The translations under genes were made by a program, and so were the position numbers. This document shows, one piece after another, positions 11,071 through 20,699 of a stretch of 64,000 bases of DNA; position 1 is the stretch's first letter; each line of letters opens with the position of its first letter. The stretch is from Zygnema cylindricum (Eukaryota > Streptophyta > Zygnematophyceae > Zygnematales > Zygnemataceae): assembly GCA_037447655.1 (NCBI GenBank), contig JBBHKE010001577.1:173545-237544 (forward strand), given 5' to 3'. The notes beneath the pieces were generated by a model. The model had not been told where the DNA came from. It saw nothing but the letters and a program-made list of their open reading frames with translations, and did not search any database.

Positions 11071-12370
11071 ATGCAAGATCAAACATTTTCGTATAGACCA
11101 AACAATTTTCCGAACCACAAAGTTTGCTTACCTCTTATCTCAGCTCGGCAACCCATTCCTACTACGGCTCATTCGGCGTTTGTCGTGCCAACCTATACTG
11201 CAGTTGGCAAAGGTGTTGATATTTTCAAATCTTTAACCGCGAAAGAAATCTTACCAGAACCCTCATGGATGCCGGATTTATTTGGCACCCAAGGTTTTAT
11301 TATTGACTCTTCAGATTTTGTTAGATTGTATAAGTTTACTGTACAGATTCCTTTATTCATTATTCCGGATCCACCCGCGATTGTAAGAGATCCCTCAGGG
11401 TTTCTGCCGATTAAATGGAAGCCAGTCAGTTTACAACCTAACCCGAATGGTCTTGTTATCTTAGACCTGTTTGCAGGAATAGGTACCACACTTCTCTCAT
11501 GCCTTAGGAACGGTATTCTAATTAAGCAGTAATATTCCATAGATATTAACCCTTTGGCTAGACGCGCTCAGTTGCACCACTGCCAAATCTTACATGAACA
11601 ATACCCTCACCTCCTACCGCAGTCTGCGTTTTATGGTATGCATTCAACTTTACCACAGGATATCCGTCTGATAGGTAATCACCGCCTGGCGGAGTTAGAA
11701 CCAATCGATCTCTTTTTTGCGGGATAGGAAATGTCACGATATGTCTCGAGCTGGGAAGGGTTTAGGTCTAGCATATTCGCGCACTATACTGTTCTTTGAG
11801 GTAGTGCGTCGTATCCATTTCTTTCAGTCGTTGAACCGTCCATTTGGATACGTTTTAAAAATCGTCGCGGCTCATACTGACCCCCGACCTACGGTTTTTC
11901 GCAGAATACAAACGTATCGAATCATTAATTGGACCCCCATTAATAATCGATGCCGCACATCATAGGTCGCTGGCCCACCGGGTTTGTTCCAAGTGGACTA
12001 ATTTGGTGGACATAGGCTGGCACCGGGAAGCTAACCTCGCTGTCCGACCACCTAAACTTTTCATTCAAGAAGCACTTCTTCCATTTCATAAGGTCCAGAC
12101 ATGTGTCCAGACAGACTATCCTCCTGCATTTTGTCTTAACACCATTGAACAGCCATTATGTGCACTTCCTACACTAGTCGCATATCCAAACTCCCATGCA
12201 TATTCACATAACGGACCTAGTTTCCTTCAAAACACTCATACAGGCAGTCTAGAAAAACCTACTGTTGCGGAGAGAGAACACCTGCTCCATTTCATCCAAG
12301 GCACTACCACTGCCCCAGGACTCACTGAGCGGTAGCGCTGCAACTTGGGTTATGGATCCTCAATCCATGT
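11071..12370 (+). pseudogene. Ty3-A copy 2 DNMT3-like cytosine-5 DNA methyltransferase
   Basis: The N-terminal extension (11071-11440) leads into motif I, L-D-L-F-A-G-I-G-T near 11461, which is intact and binds S-adenosylmethionine. The acidic Y-S-I-D-I-N block follows. The catalytic loop keeps its cysteine (K-C-H-D-M-S at 11729-11746) but is shifted by one inserted A and preceded by a TAG. A-G-K-G-L-G and I-L-F-F-E-V-V-R follow, as in DNMT3. The motif VI E-N-V is mutated here (L-K-I-V) but intact in copy 1. W-T-N-L near 12000 matches motif VIII, K-V-Q-T-C-V near 12090 the region before the target-recognition domain, and V-M-D-P-Q-S-M near 12354 the C-terminal block. The reaction would be methylation of C5 of cytosine in DNA. 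This copy is inactive. Confidence 0.85.
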
Positions 12371-12801
12371 CAGTTGTCTTGGGCATAGGGTTTGCAGTCG
12401 GTCGATACGCACAGAACCATCCGTCTCAATCAGCTTGGGGGGGAAATACACCATTCAAACATACTGCTTCTAAATGCTTACCTTCTCTTCAGGGTACAAC
12501 TTTTCAGCTCTCTCTGTTTACTCCTTCCGCCAAGTCTGACACAAATCATACAATTTACGATTTCTTGGAACCTAGTCACATGAGTTGGTCCATCCCAGCA
12601 TACACAGCGGCTAGATCTCTGATACCAGTACGAGCAGTCCCACACTGGACAACTGCATTTCTATGTAGAAGTTGGCATCATGTACTAAATTGTTCGCGTC
12701 AGCTTCCACTTGAGTATGAGTTGGGACAGTCTTTAGTCGCGAATGAGCAGCTAGCGCTCGCACAGGCCATGGAAGCGATTACCATCAACGCACATGAATA
12801 A
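12354..12801 (+). pseudogene. Ty3-A copy 2 methyltransferase-RT linker
   Basis: The frame starts at the methyltransferase C-terminus and continues through a stretch without a recognised domain, for example S-H-M-S-W-S-I-P-A-Y-T-A-A-R and L-A-Q-A-M-E-A-I-T-I. It ends about 90 bp before the RT frame. The matching copy 1 stretch is 2268-2645. The middle is unusually well preserved between the two copies, so it was probably translated. It could be a connector or a diverged domain. Confidence 0.5.
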
Positions 12802-12894
12802 CCAATGTGGAAATTTGGGACGTGACTAACAAAACCAGAACAGGAACTTTTAAATGGAGTTATAAACCAACACTAAAATGCGTTCGCTTACTCC

Positions 12895-13700
12895 ATGAAA
12901 GATTTGGGTCATCACACCATTTACAGAATGTCCAATAGCCTGGAAGATGATAGACCCATATTCAAACCCAAGCATCGTCTATCACAAACCGAATGGGAAG
13001 CAGTGGACAAACAATGCGCAGTGTTAGAAGAGGCAAGACTGATTTATAGGTCGGACTCCACCTTTGCAGCGCTTACCGTCATGCCTCGTAAAAGAGACAC
13101 GGAGGGGAATTTCACAAAATGTCGTATATGCAGGGACTATCGCGAACTGAATTTGCGTTCAATCCAGGACCGACATCCAATGCCTTTGGCAAAGTTCATT
13201 TTTGATCACGTTCGTGGGGCTAAATATTTCAGCATTCTGGATCTACGACAAGGGTTTAACCAAATTGAAATAGAGAAAAAACACCGACATAACACTGCAT
13301 TTTTGGGGAAGTGATGGGCGCTGGGAATGGCCAGTTATGGCTTTTGGCTTGATAAATGCACCGACTGTATTCCAAAAGGTTATGGACTAAGTCTAAGGGG
13401 GTTGTAAGTTTGCCCGATGTTACATTGACGATTTAATCATTGCTTCAGCCTCTATAGAGGAACACGCACCACATATAGAGTGGGTATTAAAAGAGTTGAA
13501 AAAGGTGGGTCTCAAATGTCATCCATCCAAATGCATCTTTGGGGCTGAAGGGTACCATATCTTGGGCATTTTATCTCATCCGAGGGAATTACTCCGATAG
13601 AAGCCAATGTAGAAGTGATCAATAAACTACCGGCCCGAACAGATTTAACGAGCCTGAGTGCATTCTTAGGTTTGGCTAATTATTATCAAGGGTTTGTTCT
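12895..13700 (+). pseudogene. Ty3-A copy 2 reverse transcriptase
   Basis: 12895-13314 is a long open piece with R-D-Y-R-E-L-N-L-R-S-I-Q-D-R-H-P-M-P and F-S-I-L-D-L-R-Q-G-F-N-Q-I, the fingers and catalytic motif A of a Ty3/gypsy RT. After frameshifts Y-I-D-D is at 13421-13432. The later block G-H-F-I-S-S-E-G-I-T-P and A-F-L-G-L-A-N-Y-Y lies at about 13560-13690. Two TAA codons (13388-13390 and 13394-13396) stand just before Y-I-D-D; the second is shared with copy 1. Confidence 0.88.
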
Positions 13701-14240
13701 TGGGTTTAGCACGCTCGCATCCCCACTAAATAAACACTTAAAAAAATTAGCGTCGCTTACTTGGGGACCCCTGTAGATTGAGGCATTCCAGGGATTAAAA
13801 AAGGCACTGTCCACCGCTCCCATTCTCCGTCCACCAAATCGTAAGTTACCATTTTGCCTACAGACAGACTTTGGTAAGCTTGGTAATGCTGCCATCCTAG
13901 CTCACCGTGAGCTAACAGGTGAGGAATACATGGTGGCTTATGCTAGACAAGCAACAATCAAGCAGAGTCAAACTACAGTAGTTATGAGGGGGAGTGTCTG
14001 GATGCTGTTTGGGGAATTGTGCATTTTCGCCATTACCTTTATGGCAAGACTTTCACTCTTTTTCCTTACCATCAACCATTGCATTGGCTCATGACCAATG
14101 ACAACCTATCCAACAAGGTAGCCCGTTGGGCTCTTATTTTGCGAGAATACGATATGGAGATCATCTATCGACATGTGCTCATTAGTTTGAATGCCGACGG
14201 TCTTTCCCGAACCCCTTACAAAATTCTGCCAATAATGGAG
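13700..14240 (+). pseudogene. Ty3-A copy 2 RNase H
   Basis: Reads P-F-C-L-Q-T-D-F-G-K-L-G-N-A-A-I-L-A near 13850, then H-F-R-H-Y-L-Y-G-K-T-F-T-L-F-P-Y-H-Q from 14019, where the usual T-D-H aspartate has become tyrosine. The last part, L-I-S-L-N-A-D-G-L-S-R, ends the domain near 14210. Frameshifts lie between the two parts. Confidence 0.78.
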
Positions 14241-14439
14241 TGCGATAAGATTTTGATGATGAACCACTTGCATCATTGTCTGCTGGAGCACACCTAGTCT
14301 ACAGTTTTTTGGGTCCCACAAATCACAAAATTGAATACGATCCATGGCGGGACAGCGCTTTGGTCCTATTTTTATCCACCCATTTCTTTTCGAACAGGCA
14401 CCACACTAGGAGAGGAGGAGCGTGTTCGTAAAAGAGCTC

Positions 14440-15100
14440 AAAATTACTTATAGATGGGAGGTTCCATTATCCGTCTCCTTGCATATGAAAGTCATCGGCA
14501 AGTTCCTCGGCTGAGAGAACGCATATCACTTATCGATCAGATTCATACTAATCTGCGACATTATGGTACTAAACGGACTTTGAGTTTGGTACAGGCATGT
14601 AATTGGTGGTAGGGCATGCTGGCAGACGTAGTGGCCGTGTTACAAGGATGTAGCATATGTGATTGGTTTCGGACCTCTTTCTCTAACCGTCAAACTACAC
14701 TTCGACCTTTGCATATCCGAGGTCTCTCCTATAGGTGGTCGTGTGATCTGGTAGGTCATTTTCTTGTCTCGCAAAGGGGCAACCAAAACCTCATGCTCAT
14801 GATCGAGAATTTTAGCAAATGGGTGGAAGTGGTCGCCCTTCGCATAAAACTGCCACACTCACCACCACCGCTTTCAAGGAGCAGGTGCTCCTCCGATTTG
14901 GAGCTCTAGCAGAAGTCCTTACGGACCAAGGGACCAAGTTCCGTAGCAAATTTCAAGAAATGTTGGAGGAGGCGTTGATCGATCACCATTGAACAAGTCG
15001 AGATCACCCCAGGCAGACGGTTTGGCCGAGAGGACGGTGCAAACATTTAAGCGGGCTCTGCATAAACATTGTTCTGGGAAATAGATTACTGTGTGGGATG
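14440..15100 (+). pseudogene. Ty3-A copy 2 integrase
   Basis: The zinc-binding N-terminus includes L-S-L-V-Q-A-C-N-W-W and ends with C-S-I-C-D near 14650. The core begins with S-C-D-L-V-G-H-F-L-V-S-Q-R-G near 14740 (first catalytic aspartate). The second aspartate lies near 14920 in another frame and the last acidic residue in A-D-G-L-A-E-R-T-V near 15018. The W-S-C-D-L and E-N-F-S-K-W-V-E-V-V blocks are typical of Ty3/gypsy integrases. Confidence 0.82.
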
Positions 15101-15314
15101 AATACTTGGGTTATATAGTCATAGGTTATCGCATGGCTGTACAGGCTAGCTTAGCAAATTTCAACCTTCTAATGTGTTGTTTGGTGGACAACCACTACTC
15201 GGTAGAAATATACAAAAAGTTGCTAATTTTCCTTTGCCGTTTATGTCTGATTCTCTTTTTTTGGAACAACTAACCAACCGGCTTTGCTTTTTGCTAGGGA
15301 AATTATAATGGCCT

Positions 15315-15800
15315 TTGAAAACTTGCAGATTGCTCAACATTGCGACTCCTTACAGTTTGCTAAAACTCACCGTGGCAGTTAGCAACCACAACAAAAACCT
15401 TATCGGGTGGGGGACTACGTATATTTGCGTCGCCAAACATTTGACACCCTTGACACGGATGTCTCGTCTTCATATTGAGGATCACCAAAATCGACTCCAA
15501 TGGATTATTAAGCCTAGAAGGGGCCGACACGCGGACTTTGCGAGAACATTCAAAAAATTGTGCTCCCTGCTACCTACCTGATCTCTTTCACAGTATGGAT
15601 CCGTGGCGGATTCCGATTACTGAGGCCACCGAGTGTCAGTTGTGTCGGCGGTCTGACGGAGAAACGACGATGCTTCTCTGCGACTATTGCAATCTAGAAT
15701 TTCACATGGAGTGCTTGGTCCCACCTTTGCACCCTATTCCGGCTGGACAGTAGTTCTGCCATGGATGTCGTGCCCTACAAGCTGTCCTTCCCAGCTCCCC
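15315..15800 (+). pseudogene. Ty3-A copy 2 integrase tail plus PHD finger
   Basis: The tail reads R-I-T-K-I-D-S-N-G-L-L-S-L-E-G-A-D near 15475, then H-S-K-N-C-A-P-C-Y-L-P-D-L. This short beta-rich segment precedes the finger. The PHD finger follows: C-Q-L-C-R-R-S-D-G-E (from 15634), L-L-C-D-Y-C-N-L-E-F-H-M-E-C, then P-A-G-Q and, after a TAG in the tryptophan position, F/S-C-H-G-C near 15760. This is a complete C4HC3 ligand series apart from the nonsense change. From memory, algal and plant gypsy elements of this kind carry a PHD finger here in place of a chromodomain. Confidence 0.85.
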
Positions 15801-15823
15801 TGTAGGCTAAGGAGCTTGTGGGG

Positions 15824-16565
15824 GGGGGATTCCATCCTTTTTCCCTCTCTACCTACCAAACTTGTCGTTGTACTTTTATTTGATTGTTTCTTTTCTTGAG
15901 CCGATTCATTAATAATTCTGATGTTATATATTCTTTGCCCTTTGGTTTTGGCATAAATTGTAAATTATTCTAAATGCGTGTGGAATATTGACGCGTCTTT
16001 CGCGTTGAATGTTCATACGCATTTGTCGTGTTGAGATGTGAAATTATATATGATTCATATGGTGGGGTAAGGGAATACGAAGTCAGGTGGTGTTGATTGA
16101 AGATCTGGTGAGTTTATGGCATTAATGATTAGATTAAACCAGCCCCAATTAACGACTCCGAGCGGCTCTTTATATCTTTATGATTCAAACGCGACCACGT
16201 ATCCCAGCCGGAACCTCGAGGTTCATGCATTATTTTTGTAGCGTAGGGAGGGTTTTTATCCTCGAGGTGTAGATGTAAGGCTTCTCGAGGGGGGCACGTA
16301 GCGGCCACCTCTACAAACTGGCAGCGTTTGTACATAGAAAGCTGCTTGCTCAAAGACATATAATTCCATCATTTTTCCCTCTCTACCTGCCAAACTTGTC
16401 GTTGTACTTTTATTTGTTTGTTTGTTTTCTTGAGCCGATTCATTAATATTTCTGATGTTATATATTATTTGCCCTCTGGTTTTGGCATAAATATGTGCGA
16501 TTCCATACATTCTTGGCATCGCTAATTGGGTGTGATGCACGTCATTTCACGGTTGTATGTTCATG
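15824..16565 (+). repeat. Ty3-A copy 2 3' region with two versions of the 3' segment
   Basis: A G-run (15822-15829) precedes the T-rich 3' segment at 15830-15957. After about 400 bp the same segment recurs at 16363-16565 in fuller form (GTTTTGGCATAAATATGTGC onwards), matching copy 1 (5731-5955). Between them lies the direct-repeat piece 16215-16362. Either an LTR-bearing duplication or a second element end is embedded here. Confidence 0.55.
16215..16362 (+). repeat. Direct repeat, right partner of 7014-7160
   Basis: Shares GATGTAAGGCTTC, CACGTAGCGGCCACCTCTA and TTGTACATAGAAAGCTGCTTG-like sequence with 7014-7160. It is a candidate 3' LTR fragment of Ty3-A copy 2. Confidence 0.5.
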
Positions 16566-17335
16566 CACGACAGAGCTTTGATTAGAAACCAATGAGAAGT
16601 TTGCTCACTCGAATATCGACTGCCGTGACCGGTGAGGGTGCTCTAACCTGTGTTGGTAGAACCACAATGTGAACTGGTAAGGGGTTGGAGGAAAACTGAG
16701 TGATCACACTGCCAACGGCCGCTGGTTAGATGTGGGGCATGCTCAGGTCCTAAGAACTAAGGCGGGGTGGGCAGTGTAGCCACCGCTGAAGCTCACTCCA
16801 ATTACCTAGAGGCCAAACAAACTTGTCTTCTCCTAACAATGTTTCATGTGTAGAGCGAGGGCTTGAAGCCATGAAGGGTGAGGATGTGAGGATTAGAGAA
16901 CAAAAGATCTTGATGCAGTGGGAAATGGGAAATTTGCTAATGGTGGAGAAACAAAGTGAAGCACTTTACTTCTTCAAGAGCAAAAGAGTCCAAAAATGAC
17001 TTAAAACTTTTCAAACCCTAAATTGTTACCTTTGAGAGCTTTTCAATTTTGTTGTTGCAAAATTTATGGTTGAACCTTACCTTTAAGAGCTTTCAATCTC
17101 GCTGTTGCAAAATTTGTGGGGAAATTCTTACCTTTTGCATTAATGTTTCGGAAATGGAAAAACTGAATTTGCACTAACTTACTTTCAATGTCTTATTGAT
17201 TTCTCAGATTTTGATATTTTTCAAAGGATTTGTTAAGGAGAAGAAGTCTTGGAATTGGAGCAATCAGAGGACTTCAAACCCGCAGCAAATTTATTTGGGA
17301 AATTATATTTTATATTTCTTTGACTCGATTTCATT
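16566..17335. other. Junction between Ty3-A copy 2 and Ty3-B
   Basis: No gene is recognised. An imperfect duplication (GAGAGCTTTTCAATTTTGTT at about 17033 and AAGAGCTTTCAATCTCGCTG at about 17086, each followed by GTTGCAAAATTT) lies just before gag of Ty3-B. The 5' LTR of Ty3-B, expected to resemble 32098-33054, is not found here, so Ty3-B is 5'-truncated. Confidence 0.45.
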
Positions 17336-17338
17336 TTT

Positions 17339-18590
17339 GTGATAATGGCAAATTTGGCATGGAAACGTGTAATGGAAAATGCCTTGAATGTTTTGAAGAA
17401 AAGTGGTATGAAATTGGTCAAAAGATTTAATAATCATGCTGCTGCTGTGGATGAAACAATTTCTGAGTCGAAAAGTGAATTCAACGATGTTAAGGAAATT
17501 GGAAATGTTTCTAATCAAAAATTGGATGAGCTAATTCATTTGATTCACACCAGAAATGATGTTAATGACCAAAAGGGTGAGAGTAGTAAGAGAAATGCAA
17601 TTTTAGGGAAGATAATCACGATTGACCTAAGAAGATAAGGTATCTGAAATTGTCTATCAGTGAAGCACCATCATTTGATGGTAAGAAGATTGATGAGTTA
17701 GATGCTTGGATTTTTCATATGGAATATTATTTGGAATCTATAAACTGTGATCGTGATAATTACACTTCTTTTGTTGTTAGCTGTCTGAAAGGTGATGCTC
17801 AAATTTGGTATTACACTTAGAGGAGGTCTAATTTTATTCCTGATAATGCTTATTGGGAAACTTTTAAAACCGCGATCAAATCGCGTTTCTTGTCTGTCAC
17901 TTATAAATCCAGAATGGAAGAAAAGTGGTTGAACTATAAGCAAACTGGATCTGTGAAAATTTATATTGTGGAATTTGACTCATCTAGTATTCATGTCATA
18001 GGTTTGACTTATGAAATGGCTAAGTTGCGTTTCTTGAACTATCTGAATCCTATATTGAAATCAGAACTGAAACATCAAAAATTTATTAATTTGAAAAATG
18101 TACAAGATAAGTCATTGGAATTAGAGGATTAGTTTGTGTATAATCGTGAAATTGAATCACACATAGGATTTTTTAATGAAGTATCGGAGTGGGGTGAGGA
18201 GGAATTTGTGCAAAAGGGTTTGAATGCGGGACTGGTGAAGAAGTAGGGGAAATCAGAGAGGTGGACAAAGTATTAATGCGGGAAACAAATTTAACAATAG
18301 AGGGGGCTACATTAAGAGTCATAAACTAGGCATTAATGCTCAAAAAACCCAATTTTACCATTCCCACATTCAATACTTGTCAAAAACGAGGTCATAGGGC
18401 ATCTGAATATGCCCAACTGAAGAAAATTAACAGTTATAATTGTGGAGAGGAGAGACATTTCAGCAAAGAATACACAAAACCGAAGAAGAAAATCACTTGT
18501 TCTAAATGCGGAGGTCTAGATCATTACGCGAAAGACTGTACAGATAAGAGATCTTTTAAAACAGTTGATGTCAATGAAGGTCTTTAGGAA
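17339..18590 (+). pseudogene. Ty3-B gag with zinc knuckles
   Basis: The first frame (17339-17638) is helical and basic. The capsid part continues in 17641-18132 with S-E-A-P-S-F-D-G-K-K-I-D-E-L-D-A-W, G-D-A-Q-I-W-Y and W-E-T-F-K-T-A-I-K-S-R-F, a typical plant gypsy gag signature, with a TAG at about 17818. Knuckles are at 18336-18587. The first two are damaged; the third, C-S-K-C-G-G-L-D-H-Y-A-K-D-C (18498-18539), is intact CCHC. Gag packages RNA in the particle. Confidence 0.85.
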
Positions 18591-18664
18591 GATATTGCAT
18601 TATACCTAGTTGAATAAGAAGCCCAGGAGGTGGGAAACAGAAAAGACTAGCTGAAAGTCCTCAA

Positions 18665-19680
18665 TTGAGTCGACCAGATCCAGAGGTTAAAGAGTTAACT
18701 CTCAAAGGCAAGCTAATGAATGGAAAGGCTAGGATAGCAAAATTTATTGTGATGCTAACTACACTCCATAGTTTGAACAATCCTTTTGATAACACTCGTA
18801 ACAACAAACCTATGTTAGGACAGTTAAGTAACTATGACACCAGACACAGTTTAATCAGATTTGAGTCTTTAGTGGAAGGAAAAGCATTGAGAGTTATGGT
18901 AGATTTAGGTGCTACATATAATTTTATTTCACATAAGTTTGTTGAGGAAAATAATTTCCTACAGTCATAAGAGAAAAACCTTTACATGTTCAAGTGGCAA
19001 ATGGTAATAAGTCCACATTAGATTTACAAACTGACACAATAGAAGTTGATATCCAAGGTCATAAAATGAAAGTTGTGTGAGAAATAATGAAGTTAGGTAG
19101 TGAGGAGCTAATACTGGGAAAGCCTTGGTTAACTGAACACAACCCTCAAATTAATTGGGAAACCAACACCTTGAAAGTGAAGTCTGAAACTGATTGGAAG
19201 GTTTTACAAGCATTACCTTCGAAAAAGTTGCATAAGAATCATATAAATAACATAACCAAGTTGGGAGTGGAAGGTTTGATTTTATGCTTAAAATTTAAAA
19301 AGCATTTAAAAGATAAAAAAACTCATGTTTTCTTGTTATTAGTAACTGAGGCAGTTAGTGATGAAGGGGGGGGAGAAAACACTAACATTCATGTTATTCC
19401 TAAGTCAAACACCACTAAACCTCTTGAAAAACAAAAATCTGATTTTGTAACTAACATTAATACATCAGATGCTAATGTTAAAGATTTGATTTTTGAATTT
19501 AGATATGTTTTCCCAAGTGATTTACCCTCAAGGAGGCCACCTTCCCGAGATGTGGAACATGTTATTGACCTTAAACTTGGATGTAATCCTCTTGTCACAC
19601 GAATTTATAAGCAGAGCTTCTTTGAGCTAGAGGAGTTAAAGAAACACATCAATGAGCTTTTGGAGCGAGGAAAAATTTAG
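18665..19680 (+). pseudogene. Ty3-B protease and protease-RT linker
   Basis: The protease active site reads R-V-M-V-D-L-G-A-T-Y-N-F-I-S near 18890 (D-L-G-A, one residue off D-S/T-G-A). The G-K-P-W-L block, typical of the later protease strand, is at about 19118. After a linker the frame reaches Y-V-F-P-S-D-L-P-S-R-R-P-P-S-R-D-V-E-H and L-K-K-H-I-N-E-L-L-E-R-G-K-I, the RT entry, followed by TAG. Stops near 18970 and 19078 break the frame. Confidence 0.82.
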
Positions 19681-20072
19681 CCCAGCAAGTCACCGCACAC
19701 TGTGTTGTTCTACAACCACCGGTGCAGGTGGAGGACCAGCAGTAGTAGTAGAAGTAGACCTGATACACTCTCAGAAGCTATCAAGAATCCTACCAAACAA
19801 TTGTTCTTAAGTGCTCACCAATTCTTATACAAGCATCCAAACCTCACAAAACTCTATCAAAATATAGAGTAGCATAAACACTGATAACTCCCAAAGTTAT
19901 AGCACAATTGACCTGACAACACTCAAGATATAATACTCAGAAGTTTCCCAAAAATTGTCTGCAGTTTTACTACTTGGAAGTCTAGATACATAATATGTTA
20001 TGAGTCCTAAGTCTTATACTTGTGTTGAACTGGCAACACCAATGTACTTGAGAGGTACGTCAAACCACCAAG

Positions 20073-20183
20073 CTACCACTAATCTGTCAAGCTACCATTG
20101 AGCTATCACTAAGCTACCACTGAGCTATCACTAAGCTACCACTGAGTTACCCACTAAGTTATCACTGAGTTCCCACTAAGTTG
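20073..20183. repeat. Minisatellite A in the copia 3' LTR
   Basis: A degenerate unit of about 22 bp, GAGCTATCACTAAGCTACCA, repeated about five times. The matching array in the 5' LTR is at about 28943-29055. Confidence 0.8.
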
Positions 20184-20324
20184 ACTAGAATCGTATCTAT
20201 CGCAGTTGCTCTATCCTGTACAGAATCACATTAAAAATATCAGACGTTGCGTTGTCCGTACGGACCATATCAAATATAATCGTGGTTGCCTTGTCCTGTC
20301 TGTGTTGCAGCTTCGCTGCTGCGT

Positions 20325-20560
20325 TGCTCTGCTGCTGCGCTGCTCTGCTGTACATCAGCTGCTCTGGTGTATAGCAGCTGCTCTGCTGTATAGCAGCTGC
20401 TCTGCTGTATAGCAGCTGCTCTGTTGTATAGCAGCTGCTCTGCTGTATAGCAGTTGCTCTGCTGTATAGCAGGTGCTCTGCTGTATAGCAGCTGCGTTGC
20501 TCTGTTGTATAGCAGCTGCGCTGCTCTGTCTGTATAGCAGCTGCGTTGTTTTTTCTGTAA
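20325..20560. repeat. Minisatellite B in the copia 3' LTR
   Basis: A unit of about 19 bp, GCAGCTGCTCTGCTGTATA, repeated about ten times. Each unit holds the palindrome CAGCTG. The same array in the 5' LTR (about 29185-29375) has fewer units, which explains most of the LTR length difference. Confidence 0.85.
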
Positions 20561-20699
20561 AGCAGCTGCGCTGCTCTGAGACTGAAAGCTTTCCGAAAAG
20601 ACAACACTCCCCTAAAGCTTTAGATTCAGTATCCCGGCGCAGCTGCGGTGATAAACTAGCGCAGCATCGCAGCATAGCAATATAGCAATTAGCAAGTCA

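Larger units (their letters stand above)
8700..16565 (+). mobile_element. Ty3/gypsy element Ty3-A, copy 2 (more complete, decayed)
   Basis: This copy adds gag and zinc knuckles upstream of the domain series seen in copy 1. The full order is gag, knuckles, protease, DNMT3-like methyltransferase, linker, RT, RNase H, integrase, PHD finger, 3' segment. Stops and frameshifts break every gene. About 7014-7160 and 16215-16362 may be remnants of its two LTRs. It shares at least two lesions with copy 1: the arginine in the protease active site and a TAA nine codons before Y-I-D-D. Confidence 0.85.
17336..19702 (+). mobile_element. Ty3/gypsy element Ty3-B, 5' part (gag, protease, start of RT)
   Basis: The left half of a chromovirus-like Ty3/gypsy element, cut at 19702 by the copia insertion. 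The other half resumes at 29397. The reading frame at the break (P-S-K-S-P-H) continues on the far side as A-P-V-L-F-V-K-K-K-D-G-T, the standard start of the gypsy RT. This proves the two halves were once joined. There is no 5' LTR. Confidence 0.9.
19703..20606 (-). repeat. Copia 3' LTR (904 bp)
   Basis: On the minus strand it runs TGTTGTCTTTTCGG... to ...GTAGAACAACA and matches the 5' LTR at 28574-29396 throughout. It includes a copy of the first gag codons (M-S-T-S-T...), because the gag start lies inside the LTR. It is about 80 bp longer than the 5' LTR because of extra minisatellite units at about 20325-20530. The polypurine tract lies just before it at about 20607-20616 (AGGGGAG on the minus strand). 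Confidence 0.9.

Noticed and set aside
17000-17335. 5' LTR of Ty3-B
   Set aside because: Expected TGTAACAGTAATAG...ATTACA sequence is not present; the element is 5'-truncated.
20325-20560. Regular repeats resembling a CRISPR array
   Set aside because: Adjacent units without spacers, in a eukaryotic LTR.
20197-20675. Minus frames of repeated A-A-I-Q-Q-S-S-C-Y-T units
   Set aside because: Produced by the LTR minisatellite; not a protein gene.
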